A stretch of 7,855 nucleotides of DNA. Origin: Rhodospirillales bacterium (lineage in GTDB: Bacteria > Pseudomonadota > Alphaproteobacteria > Rhodospirillales_A > Casp-alpha2). Location of the stretch: positions 1 through 7,855 of the forward strand of contig JAESSX010000158.1 in NCBI GenBank assembly GCA_016763915.1, written 5' to 3'. The notes below the pieces were generated by a model. It had not been told where the DNA came from, did no database searches, and worked only from the letters and a program-made list of their open reading frames with translations. Both the position numbers and the translations under genes were made by a program. Positions 1-5,862 of this stretch are shown here, piece after piece. Numbering within the stretch: the first letter of the stretch is position 1; every line of letters starts with the position of its first letter.

Positions 1-95
1 GATGATCGGCCATGATGGGGATATATTAGCCCCGTTCCGGCGCCATAAGAAACCCGTCTCCCCCAACACCGGGAACAACTTCTGGAATTTAATGA
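1..95. other. Non-coding sequence downstream of tRNA-Arg
   Basis: No gene could be supported here. On the minus strand this is the 3' trailer region of the tRNA-Arg transcript. It holds only a weak potential hairpin (GGGG at 17-20 with CCCC at 30-33 around a 9-base AT-rich loop) without a convincing T-tract, so I do not call a terminator. The plus-strand reading frame through here runs into the tRNA and is not a gene. Confidence 0.4.
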
Positions 96-172
96 TGGCG
101 CGCCCGGCAGGACTCGAACCTGCAACCTCGGGATTAGAAATCCCGCGCTCTATCCGGTTGAGCTACGGGTGC
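96..172 (-). tRNA. tRNA-Arg (anticodon UCU)
   Basis: The minus strand folds as a complete 77-nt cloverleaf with an encoded 3' CCA (complement of 96-98). It has a D-stem GCTC/GAGC, an anticodon stem CGGGA/TCCCG around loop TTTCTAA, and a T-arm GCAGG-TTCGAGT-CCTGC. The anticodon TCT (complement of 136-138) reads AGA/AGG arginine codons. The acceptor stem is GCACCCG against CGGGCGC, so all pairs match except position 3-70, which is A-C (bases 170 and 102); G at position 3 would restore pairing. The 5' end is one base from the stop codon of the NDUFS4-like gene, so the tRNA is probably cut out of a transcript shared with that gene. Confidence 0.95.
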
Positions 173-173
173 T

Positions 174-470
174 CTAGAAAGACCGATGGAAGCTGAAATT
201 ATCGGAGTAATTCTTGGGCTTGATCCGTTTCTTCTTGGGATTCTGGACCCGGGCCGACAGGCCGTTTTTTTTGGCAAACGTGACGACTTCTTCCTTGCTG
301 TCGAATTTAAGCCGGACCTGGGCGCGGGTGTCGCCGGACCCGATCCATCCCATCAGGGGGTCCGTCTGTTTAGCCTCCCCCGGTTCAAATTCAAGAACCC
401 AGCTAAGGACGTTGCGACGCCCGGACTGCATGGCATTCTTGGAAGGCTTGTAAATACGAACATCGGTCAT
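174..470 (-). CDS. NDUFS4-like complex I accessory subunit (ETC complex I 18 kDa subunit family)
   Basis: This 98-residue soluble protein matches the alphaproteobacterial homologues of mitochondrial NDUFS4 (18 kDa/AQDQ), a supernumerary subunit of the peripheral arm of NADH:ubiquinone oxidoreductase that helps stabilise the NADH-oxidising module. Family marks seen are VRIYKPSKNAMQSG (residues 4-17), a W-x-LEFEP segment (24-30), DPLMGW (37-42), SGDTRAQVRLKFDSKEEVV (45-63) and a C-terminal NYSDNFSF (87-94). The start ATG at 470 is fixed by an AAGGAGG Shine-Dalgarno seven bases upstream. The protein ends HRSF; from memory, many bacterial homologues end with a short W-T-H tail, so the C-terminus may be slightly trimmed. 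The TAG stop lies one base from tRNA-Arg, and tRNA-Pro lies about 70 bases upstream in the same direction. The family call is firm; assembly into this organism's complex I is inferred. Confidence 0.9.
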   Translation of the reverse strand: MTDVRIYKPSKNAMQSGRRNVLSWVLEFEPGEAKQTDPLMGWIGSGDTRAQVRLKFDSKEEVVTFAKKNGLSARVQNPKKKRIKPKNYSDNFSFHRSF

Positions 471-477
471 CGGACGG

Positions 478-484
478 CCTCCTT
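478..484 (-). promoter_or_regulatory. Ribosome binding site of the NDUFS4-like gene
   Basis: The minus strand reads AAGGAGG, a full Shine-Dalgarno match, seven bases before the ATG at 470. This settles the start codon. The 58 bases between it and tRNA-Pro (485-542) are AT-rich and contain a doubled CCAAATAA (511-518 and 520-527, plus-strand reading). No clear -35/-10 pair was found there, so the gene may be expressed by read-through from tRNA-Pro. Confidence 0.8.
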
Positions 485-542
485 GGAACCTGAGAAACGT
501 AAAACGTGTCCCAAATAAACCAAATAATCTAACCGCTGGAAA

Positions 543-619
<77 letters not shown>

Positions 620-660
620 GTCGACCGTTCCAGCTTAGGCGGAAGGTACGCCGTGGAGAT

Positions 661-698
661 TTGCGGCGCAAGTCCGGGGTGCGGACTTGCGCTTGCAA
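661..698 (-). terminator. Strong hairpin after the DUF192 gene, possible terminator
   Basis: GCGCAAGTCCG (666-676) and CGGACTTGCGC (682-692) form a perfect 11-bp stem with a 5-base loop. TTGC (661-664) and GCAA (695-698) extend it across a small asymmetric bulge. It begins about ten bases past the TAA stop of the DUF192 gene and precedes tRNA-Pro. There is no run of T on either strand after the stem, so an intrinsic terminator is not proven. It could instead protect the 3' end of the glcG-like/DUF192 mRNA or act with Rho. Confidence 0.5.
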
Positions 699-708
699 AA
701 GGCCGTTG

Positions 709-1176
709 TTACTGAAAAATCGGGTATTGAACCATGTCGCCGGCCTTGATGCCGAGCCGGTCCGCCGTTCCGGCCCGGATTTCCAGCACGCCGCGCACCG
801 GCCCCGCCGACGGGATGGTTGCCAGCGACAGCGGCGTCGTGCCGCGGGCGATGTTGAGAATCTGACCGTCGGCGGCGATAAAAAGCATATCCAGCGACAC
901 AAAGGTGTTTTTCATCCACATACCGACCGGCTGCACGACTTCGAGATCGAACAGCATGCCGTCGCCGGACTCCAGACCGCGGCGAAGTTGCAGGCCCTGA
1001 ACCCGTTGCCGCGGAGTTTCGGCGACCTCGACCCGGAAGGCACGGCTTTGACCGCTGCTGGTGACGATCGTCAACTGGTCCCAACGGAACGTCTCCCCGG
1101 CCTCGGCGCCGACGGACGGGGCGAACGGCAAAGCCCACAGGCCCAAAAACGCGGCGGCGCGGAGGACGCTAACCAT
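709..1176 (-). CDS. Exported DUF192 family protein
   Basis: This 155-residue protein has a short signal peptide (hydrophobic core about residues 5-18, probable cleavage after SVGA at 24) followed by a complete DUF192 domain. Visible family motifs are VAETPRQRVQGLQLR (51-65), GDGMLFD (71-77), GMWMKNTFVSLDMLFI (85-100) and the C-terminal GVLEIRAGTADRLGIKAGD (129-147). DUF192 proteins are small beta-rich periplasmic or extracellular proteins without an established enzymatic role, so I give no function. The ATG overlaps the stop of the upstream GlcG-like gene by one base (TGATG) and no good Shine-Dalgarno is seen, so translation is probably coupled. The product ends at TAA just before a strong hairpin. 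Confidence 0.9.
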   Translation of the reverse strand: MVSVLRAAAFLGLWALPFAPSVGAEAGETFRWDQLTIVTSSGQSRAFRVEVAETPRQRVQGLQLRRGLESGDGMLFDLEVVQPVGMWMKNTFVSLDMLFIAADGQILNIARGTTPLSLATIPSAGPVRGVLEIRAGTADRLGIKAGDMVQYPIFQ

Positions 1177-1664
1177 CAGTCGGCGAATTCAAGGGTTTCG
1201 GTGATGGCGTCAACGCCGGTCTGGGCGCATTCTTCGTCGATTTTCGGCTCGGCGCCGGCGACGGCGACGCCGCCGTAGAAATTCCCGCCCACATTGATCG
1301 GAACGCCGCCGACAATCAGCAGGATTCCGGGTGCGAAGCTGAGGTCCGCGCGCGACGACATCTGCGAGGTCGGAGCCTGCAGGGTGGCCGAGGAAAAGGC
1401 CTTGCGCTGAGCGACCTTGATCGTATGCGGGCCGGATAACGGATTCCTCAGGAACGCGGCCAGATTGCCGGCCCGGTCGACGACGGCGGCGGACACTTTG
1501 TAGCCTCGTTTGGTGCAATCCCCGACGGCGGCGGCGACGGCTTGGGTTGCCAGTTCGGGGCTAAGGAAGCGCAACGGCATGAACGGCTTTTCCCCCTCGG
1601 CGCCAGCAATACCGGGGATCAGGAGGAGCGTCGTAATAAAACAATAAATCAGGCGATTTTTCAT
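1176..1664 (-). CDS. Exported GlcG/HbpS-family heme-binding-like protein
   Basis: This 162-residue protein starts with a signal peptide (basic MKNR, hydrophobic core 5-19, likely cleavage after GIAGA at 22). A GlcG/HbpS (DUF336) domain follows. Marks are VSAAVVDRAGNLAAFLR (57-73), the helix with AQRKAFSSAT (85-94), SSRADLSFAPG (103-113), the glycine-rich GGVPINVGGNFYGGVAVAGA (119-138) and a C-terminal EECAQTG (144-150). Characterised members include the heme-sensing HbpS of Streptomyces and GlcG of the glycolate locus; no glycolate genes are present, so the name is a family label only. Heme binding is inferred from the family. The ATG at 1664 has GAAGGG nine bases upstream (1674-1679). It is the first gene of a two-gene minus-strand operon with the DUF192 gene. 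Confidence 0.9.
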   Translation of the reverse strand: MKNRLIYCFITTLLLIPGIAGAEGEKPFMPLRFLSPELATQAVAAAVGDCTKRGYKVSAAVVDRAGNLAAFLRNPLSGPHTIKVAQRKAFSSATLQAPTSQMSSRADLSFAPGILLIVGGVPINVGGNFYGGVAVAGAEPKIDEECAQTGVDAITETLEFAD

Positions 1665-1867
1665 CTTGAAAATCCCTTCAAAAAAAGATTACTTATGCCA
1701 GCCATAGCCCATACGCCTGTTTCATCACAAGGCTTCAATTTCCGCGATTGTTTTGATTCCGAAATCCCTGTTATGAACTCTATTAAAGTCTGGCCTACCC
1801 GGGGCGCTGCCCCTATCCTTCCGGATGGTCACGGGTGGGTTTTCCGGCCTTTGGGGAGCACTGAATT
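1665..1867. promoter_or_regulatory. Divergent promoter region between the glcG-like gene and the antiporter operon
   Basis: This AT-richer gap must serve two divergent operons. Possible sigma70-like elements, both weak, are as follows. For the minus strand: TTGTGA (complement of 1725-1730) and TATGGC (complement of 1701-1706), 18 bp apart. For the plus strand: TTGTTT (1748-1753) and TATGAA (1772-1777), 18 bp apart. Closer to mnhE the leader becomes GC-rich and can fold locally (GGGGC 1801-1805 with GCCCC 1809-1813, and ACCCG 1797-1801 with CGGGT 1832-1836 as alternatives). No recognised riboswitch or operator was identified. Confidence 0.3.
1853..1858 (+). promoter_or_regulatory. Ribosome binding site selecting the TTG start of mnhE
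   Basis: GGGGAG lies nine bases before the TTG at 1868. The first in-frame ATG is at codon 44, past the first membrane helices, so it cannot be the start. The Shine-Dalgarno and the family N-terminus together point to TTG initiation. Confidence 0.6.
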
Positions 1868-2389
1868 TTGCTGCATGCGATCAGTCTAGGTCTTGCTCTT
1901 TTCGGTTTGTGGCTGTTGCTTTCCGGATATTTCGCAGCGCTTCTGCTCGGTCTCGGCGTCGCCTCGGTCGGTATTATCGTCTGGGTCGCCCACCACATGG
2001 ACGTCATCGACCACGAAGGCCATCCCATTCACCTGAGCGGACGGGTGTTCCTGTACTGGCCCTGGCTGATCAAGGAAATCGTCAAATCGAATTTCCATGT
2101 CGCCCGCGCCATTGTTTCGCGCGACATGCCGATCCGGCCGTCGATTTTCAAGGTTCGGTCGACCCAGAAAACCGAACTGGGGCAGGTCGTTTACGCCAAT
2201 TCCATCACCCTGACGCCGGGCACGGTGACGAACGAGGTCAATAAGGACATCCTGACCATTCATGCCCTGACCTCGGACACCGCCGGCGACCTGCAAACCG
2301 GGGAAATGGACCGCCGCGCCACCAACATGGAAGCCCACCCGGACCGCAACGATCCGCTTGTTCAAACCACCGGAGGATCGGTCAAATGA
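1868..2389 (+). CDS. mnhE: Mrp/MBH-type antiporter subunit E
   Basis: MnhE/MrpE/MbhA is a small membrane subunit of multisubunit Na+(K+)/H+ antiporters, needed for assembly rather than forming the ion path itself. The 173-residue product has two adjacent hydrophobic segments at the N-terminus (about 3-20 and 22-41). It then carries the family signature YWPWLIKEIVKSNFHVARAIV (63-83), and a C-terminal cytosolic domain with ANSITLTPGTVTNEV (110-124) and ILTIHALT (128-135). Length suits the family (about 160). It starts at TTG with an upstream GGGGAG. The final 35 residues are polar and form an extended tail. It heads the operon and overlaps mnhF by four bases (ATGA), implying coupled translation. 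Identification is firm; the transported cation cannot be told from the sequence. Confidence 0.92.
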   Translation: MLHAISLGLALFGLWLLLSGYFAALLLGLGVASVGIIVWVAHHMDVIDHEGHPIHLSGRVFLYWPWLIKEIVKSNFHVARAIVSRDMPIRPSIFKVRSTQKTELGQVVYANSITLTPGTVTNEVNKDILTIHALTSDTAGDLQTGEMDRRATNMEAHPDRNDPLVQTTGGSVK

Positions 2390-2673
2390 TGGGCGCCGTC
2401 GCCGCCGCCGTCCTGGTGAGCATGGTTCTCGCCGTTTTTCGCTCCATCAAGGGGCCGACCGTTTACGACCGGATTTTGTCGGTCAACGCCTTCGGCACCC
2501 TGACCGTGGTGCTGATTTCCGTCTATGGGTTTCTCAGCGGGCGTCCCGAATTTCTGGACCTGGCGCTGGTTTACGCGCTGATCAACTTCATCGGCACCAT
2601 CGCGGTGTCCAAATACGTCGAATTTTTCCATATGGGCCGGCCCACCGGCGGCGACGAACTGGGGGATATCTGA
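2386..2673 (+). CDS. mnhF: Mrp/MBH-type antiporter subunit F
   Basis: This 95-residue, three-helix membrane protein matches MnhF/MrpF/MbhB. Helices lie at about 3-19, 33-50 and 56-76. The conserved GPTVYDRILSVN (23-34), with Asp28 and Arg29, and the following DLALVYALINFIGT (58-71) are the family hallmarks. The start is ATG 2386 or the adjacent ATG 2389; GGAGG at 2372-2376 fits either. The gene overlaps mnhE by four bases and mnhG by one (TGATG). In known complexes F packs next to G and E at one end of the membrane module. Confidence 0.93.
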   Translation: MMGAVAAAVLVSMVLAVFRSIKGPTVYDRILSVNAFGTLTVVLISVYGFLSGRPEFLDLALVYALINFIGTIAVSKYVEFFHMGRPTGGDELGDI

Positions 2674-3029
2674 TGGCCCTGGCGTTGGATATTGTCAGTT
2701 GGGGACTGCTTGGCCTGGGGGCGGTCATGTTGATCATCGGCGGCATCGGGCTCATTCGCCTGCCCGACGTGTTCGCGCGCATGCATGGCGCCGGCATCAT
2801 CGACACCCTGGGCGCCGGCGCGATCATGGCCGGACTGATGATCCAGGCCGGGTTGACCATCGTCACCATCAAGCTGGCCCTGATCATCGCCTTCATTCTG
2901 TTTACCAGCCCGACGGCGACCCATGCCCTGGCGCGCGCCGCCCTGCATGGCGGGGTTGTCCCGCAGGCCGAAAAATCGGAAGCCGGCGCCGCCGGGGACG
3001 GGAAGGGAGAAACATCATCGAAGACATAA
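2673..3029 (+). CDS. mnhG: Mrp/MBH-type antiporter subunit G
   Basis: This 118-residue membrane protein of the MnhG/MrpG/MbhC family has three hydrophobic helices (about 7-28, 43-60, 62-78). It carries the family signatures GLIRLPDVFARMHGAG (26-41) and FTSPTATHALARAA (77-90). A hydrophilic tail rich in Gly, Ala, Lys and Ser follows from residue 97. The ATG overlaps the mnhF stop (TGATG). The same reading frame is open upstream through mnhF, but the N-terminus of the family fixes the start at 2673. The 3' end overlaps the probable start of the next gene by about 16 bases. Confidence 0.93.
   Translation: MALALDIVSWGLLGLGAVMLIIGGIGLIRLPDVFARMHGAGIIDTLGAGAIMAGLMIQAGLTIVTIKLALIIAFILFTSPTATHALARAALHGGVVPQAEKSEAGAAGDGKGETSSKT
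3001..3010 (+). promoter_or_regulatory. Ribosome binding site suggesting an AUC start for the MnhB fusion
   Basis: GGAAGGGAGA lies immediately upstream of two in-frame ATC codons (3014 and 3017). No ATG, GTG or TTG sits at the expected distance. The nearest in-frame ATG (3044) has no Shine-Dalgarno and would remove about ten residues from the first helix. Confidence 0.5.
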
Positions 3030-4003
3030 TCGTCCTTTCGCTGATGGGCTTCATGACCGTGATCGGGATCGCCGTGGCGCGGCTTCGCAATCTGTTTGCC
3101 GTGGTCATGCTGACCGGCATTTTCAGCCTCACCGCCGCCGTGCTGTACGTGGTGCTGGACGCCGTCGATGTCGCCTTTACCGAAGCCGCCGTCGGCGCCG
3201 GGATTTCAACGGTGTTGATGCTGGGCACCCTGTCGTTGACGACCAGCGAGGAAAAGGTGCACCGCACGAACCATCCGTGGGCGTTGGTCCTGGTGCTGCT
3301 GACCGGGGCCACCCTGGTTTACGGGACCCTGGACATGCCGTTCTACGGGGATCCCACGGCGGCTATTCACCAGCATGTCGCGCCTTATTATCTGGAAAAA
3401 TCCGCCGACCACACGGGCCTTCCCAACGTGGTCACCTCGGTGCTGGCCAGTTACCGGGGCTATGACACTTTGGGCGAGGTGTTCGTGATCTTTACCGCCG
3501 CCGCCGGCGTGTTGTTGATCATCGGGCGGGCTAGGTTCGGCCGCCGGCGCACCAAACGCATGGAGCCCGGCGAATTGCGCGACAGTATGCGCCAGAACGT
3601 AATCCTGCGCGTGGTCTCGAAACTTCTGATCCCGGTCATTCTATTGTTTGCGTTCTATGTCCAGTGGCACGGCGATTTCGGCCCCGGCGGCGGGTTCCAG
3701 GCCGGCGTGATCTTTGCCGCCGGGTTCATCCTGTACGCGCTGATTTTCGACATCGACACCGCGCGCTCCGTGATTTCGGCGCGCCTCACCCGGATGGGTC
3801 TGGCGGCGGGGGTGTTGCTGTATTCCCTGGTCGGCGTGACGACCATGCTGATGGGGGGGAATTTCCTGGATTATTCGGTCCTCGCCGGCGACATGGTCGC
3901 GGGCCAGCACTTGGGCATTCTGCTGATCGAACTGGGCGTCGGCATTACCGTGGCGGCGGCGATGGTTTCCATTTTCTTCACCTTCGCGCGCCAGGAACAC
4001 TGA
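3014..4003 (+). CDS. mnhB: Fused DUF4040 (MbhD)-MbhE-MnhB antiporter subunit
   Basis: This protein (about 329 residues) joins three parts that are separate in archaeal MBH and lie in MrpA plus MrpB of canonical Mrp. Residues about 1-80 are DUF4040/MbhD, with the signature DAVDVAFTEAAVGAGISTVLMLGTL (49-73) including Asp52 and Glu57. Residues about 88-170 are MbhE-like, with NVVTSVLASYRGYDTLGE (138-155), a hallmark of the MrpA C-terminus. After a basic linker (172-184, RRRTKR), residues 190-329 are MnhB, with WHGDFGPGGGFQAG (218-231). Around nine or ten helices are apparent. The start is uncertain: 3014 is an ATC preceded by a good ribosome binding site, and the family N-terminus fits M/I-IEDIIV there; the alternative is ATG 3044. 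The stop is three bases before mnhC. The part corresponding to MrpA's C-terminal half is thus encoded without its NuoL-like half. Confidence 0.88.
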   Translation: MIEDIIVLSLMGFMTVIGIAVARLRNLFAVVMLTGIFSLTAAVLYVVLDAVDVAFTEAAVGAGISTVLMLGTLSLTTSEEKVHRTNHPWALVLVLLTGATLVYGTLDMPFYGDPTAAIHQHVAPYYLEKSADHTGLPNVVTSVLASYRGYDTLGEVFVIFTAAAGVLLIIGRARFGRRRTKRMEPGELRDSMRQNVILRVVSKLLIPVILLFAFYVQWHGDFGPGGGFQAGVIFAAGFILYALIFDIDTARSVISARLTRMGLAAGVLLYSLVGVTTMLMGGNFLDYSVLAGDMVAGQHLGILLIELGVGITVAAAMVSIFFTFARQEH

Positions 4004-4006
4004 GTT

Positions 4007-4372
4007 ATGGAATACCTTGGTGAATTTCCCGGCCTGTTGAATTACTGGATCGTCATCGTTCTGATGATGACCGGGTTTTATATCGTCATTGCGCACGACA
4101 ACCTGATCAAGAAGATCGTCGGCCTGAACATCTTCCAGGTTTCCGTGTTCGTGTTCTACATCACCATGGGCAAGGTCAGGGGCGGCACGGCGCCGATACT
4201 GGCCGACGGCATCACCACCTATTCCAACCCCCTGCCCCATGTCCTGATCCTGACCGCCATTGTCGTCGGCGTGGCGACGACGGCGCTCGGGCTGGCGTTG
4301 GTGGTGCGCATCCGGGATGCCTACGGCACCATCGAGGATGACGAGATCGAAGCCCAGGAGAAAGAAGACTGA
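4007..4372 (+). CDS. mnhC: Mrp/MBH-type antiporter subunit C (NuoK-like)
   Basis: This 121-residue protein is MnhC/MrpC/MbhG, homologous to complex I subunit NuoK. Three helices lie at about 12-29, 37-54 and 77-101. Family marks are DNLIKKIVGLNIFQVSVFVFYI (31-52), and GTAPILADGITTYSNPLPHVLILTAIVVG (60-88), whose Y-x-x-PLP-x-x-LILTAIV core is diagnostic. The charged C-terminal tail (103-121) is rich in Glu and Asp. AGGA at about 3993-3996 could be the ribosome binding site, ten bases ahead. It starts three bases after the MnhB fusion and overlaps mnhD by one base (TGATG). Subunit C bridges the MrpA C-terminal part/B region to D in known structures. Confidence 0.93.
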   Translation: MEYLGEFPGLLNYWIVIVLMMTGFYIVIAHDNLIKKIVGLNIFQVSVFVFYITMGKVRGGTAPILADGITTYSNPLPHVLILTAIVVGVATTALGLALVVRIRDAYGTIEDDEIEAQEKED

Positions 4373-5862
4373 TGGCCGCGTTTGTCTCCACCCATCTCGC
4401 CATCCTGCAGGTTGTGCTGGCATTGCTGGCGGCGCCGGTGTGTCTGTTGCTGCGCCGTCCCAATGCCGCCTGGGTGGTGGCGACGGCGGTCACCTGGATG
4501 TCGCTGGCGGTCGCCCTGGCCTTGTTGGATCGGGTCCTGGAAACGGGGGTCGTCGTGTATGCCCTCGGCGGCTGGGAGGCGCCCTGGGGCATCGAATACC
4601 GGATCGACCTTGCCAATGCCTTCATGCTGGTCATCGTCACCCTGATCGGGTCCGTCGTCATGCCCTATGCGCGGGCCAGCGTCGGGGCGGAAATTCCGGT
4701 CGAGCGCATCTATCTGTTTTATTGCATGTACCTGCTGAACCTCGCCGGCCTGTTGGGTATCGCCATTACCGGCGACATGTTCAACCTGTTCGTGTTTCTG
4801 GAAGTTTCGTCGTTGTCGTCCTACGTAATGATCAGCCTCGGCCGCGACCGCCGGGCGCTGACGGCGGCGTACCGCTACCTGATCATGGGCACCATCGGGG
4901 CGACCTTCTACATCATCGGCGTCGGCATGATGTACATGGCGACGGGTTCGCTGAACATGGCCGATCTGGCGACCCTGATTCCGGCCATCGCGGACAGCCG
5001 CACGGTCCTGGTGGCGCTGGCCTTCCTCACCGTGGGGCTGGGCCTGAAACTGGCGCTGGTGCCGTTGCACATGTGGCTGCCCAATGCCTATGCCCATGCG
5101 CCGTCGGTGGTCAGCGTGTTTCTGGCCGCCACCGGAACCAAGATCGCGGTGTACGCCATGATGCGGATCATTTTCACGGTGTTCGGCGGCGCCGGTGTGT
5201 TCGACGACTTCGGGCTCGCGGAAATGCTCTCAGGGCTGGCCGTCATCGCCATGATCGGCGCCTCATTGGTGGCCATCTATCAGGGCAACGTCAAACGATT
5301 GCTGGCCTATTCGTCGCTGGCCCAGATCGGCTACATCGTGCTCGGCATCTCCATGGCGTCGGTCCTCGGCATGGCCGCGGGGATCGTGCACCTGTTCAAT
5401 CACGCCATGATCAAAGCCGGCCTGTTCATGGTCATGGGCTGCATTTTCCTGCGCACGGGGTCGGTCAAAATCGACGACATGAAAGGGTTGGCCAAAGTCA
5501 TGCCGGTAACCATGGCGGCTTTCGTCGCCGGCGGGTTCGGGCTGATCGGGGTGCCGCTGACGGCCGGCTTCGTTTCCAAGTGGTATTTACTGCAGGCCGC
5601 CATTGAAAAGGGCTGGTGGCCGGCGGTCGTCGCCATCCTGATCAGTTCCCTGCTGGCCGTCGTTTACATCTGGCGCGTGGTCGAGGCCGCCTATTTCCAG
5701 CCCCGCGATAAAAAAGCCGCCACGGTAAGCGAAGCCCCCTGGTCGATGCTGGCGCCGATGTGGATTTTGATCGCCCTGTCGCTGTTTTTCGGCGTCCAGG
5801 CCACGCTGACGATGGATATCGCAACCGGCGCGGCGGAAGCGCTCCTCGGGGGCATCCAGTGA
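4372..5862 (+). CDS. mnhD: Mrp/MBH-type antiporter subunit D (NuoN/NuoM-like ion translocator)
   Basis: This 496-residue protein with about 14 helices belongs to the proton-conducting antiporter family (NuoL/M/N, MrpA/D). The charged residues used for ion transfer are all present: Glu144 in FLEVSSLSSY (TM5), Lys226 in GLKLALVPLH (TM7), His233, His242 in the PNAYAHAPS turn, Lys257 in TGTKIAVY (TM8), and Lys348 in NHAMIKAG (TM12). The later GLIGVPLTAGFVSKWY (390-405), with Lys403, is also typical. Length is normal for MrpD (about 490-500). ATG 4372 overlaps the mnhC stop, with AGGAG eleven bases upstream (4356-4360). It should exchange H+ against Na+ or K+ as part of the complex, or pump H+ if a redox partner exists. 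Family assignment is firm; ion specificity is unknown. Confidence 0.95.
   Translation: MAAFVSTHLAILQVVLALLAAPVCLLLRRPNAAWVVATAVTWMSLAVALALLDRVLETGVVVYALGGWEAPWGIEYRIDLANAFMLVIVTLIGSVVMPYARASVGAEIPVERIYLFYCMYLLNLAGLLGIAITGDMFNLFVFLEVSSLSSYVMISLGRDRRALTAAYRYLIMGTIGATFYIIGVGMMYMATGSLNMADLATLIPAIADSRTVLVALAFLTVGLGLKLALVPLHMWLPNAYAHAPSVVSVFLAATGTKIAVYAMMRIIFTVFGGAGVFDDFGLAEMLSGLAVIAMIGASLVAIYQGNVKRLLAYSSLAQIGYIVLGISMASVLGMAAGIVHLFNHAMIKAGLFMVMGCIFLRTGSVKIDDMKGLAKVMPVTMAAFVAGGFGLIGVPLTAGFVSKWYLLQAAIEKGWWPAVVAILISSLLAVVYIWRVVEAAYFQPRDKKAATVSEAPWSMLAPMWILIALSLFFGVQATLTMDIATGAAEALLGGIQ

Noticed and set aside
2..196. Plus-strand reading frame of 64 codons containing RPAGLEPATSGLEIPRS
   Set aside because: This is the well-known false protein produced by translating the complement of a tRNA gene; it covers tRNA-Arg.
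1753..1786. Alternative promoter pairing of TTGATT (1753-1758) with TATTAA (1781-1786)
   Set aside because: The 22-bp spacer is too long for a sigma70 promoter.
2699..3013. Upstream extension of the MnhB fusion frame through mnhG
   Set aside because: It is Arg/His-rich, unlike any Mrp/MBH subunit, and lies entirely inside mnhG; the similarity to DUF4040 begins only at about 3014.
4260..5606. Plus-strand frame of 448 codons inside mnhD
   Set aside because: It is out of frame with mnhD, Arg/Gly/His rich, and has no family signature.
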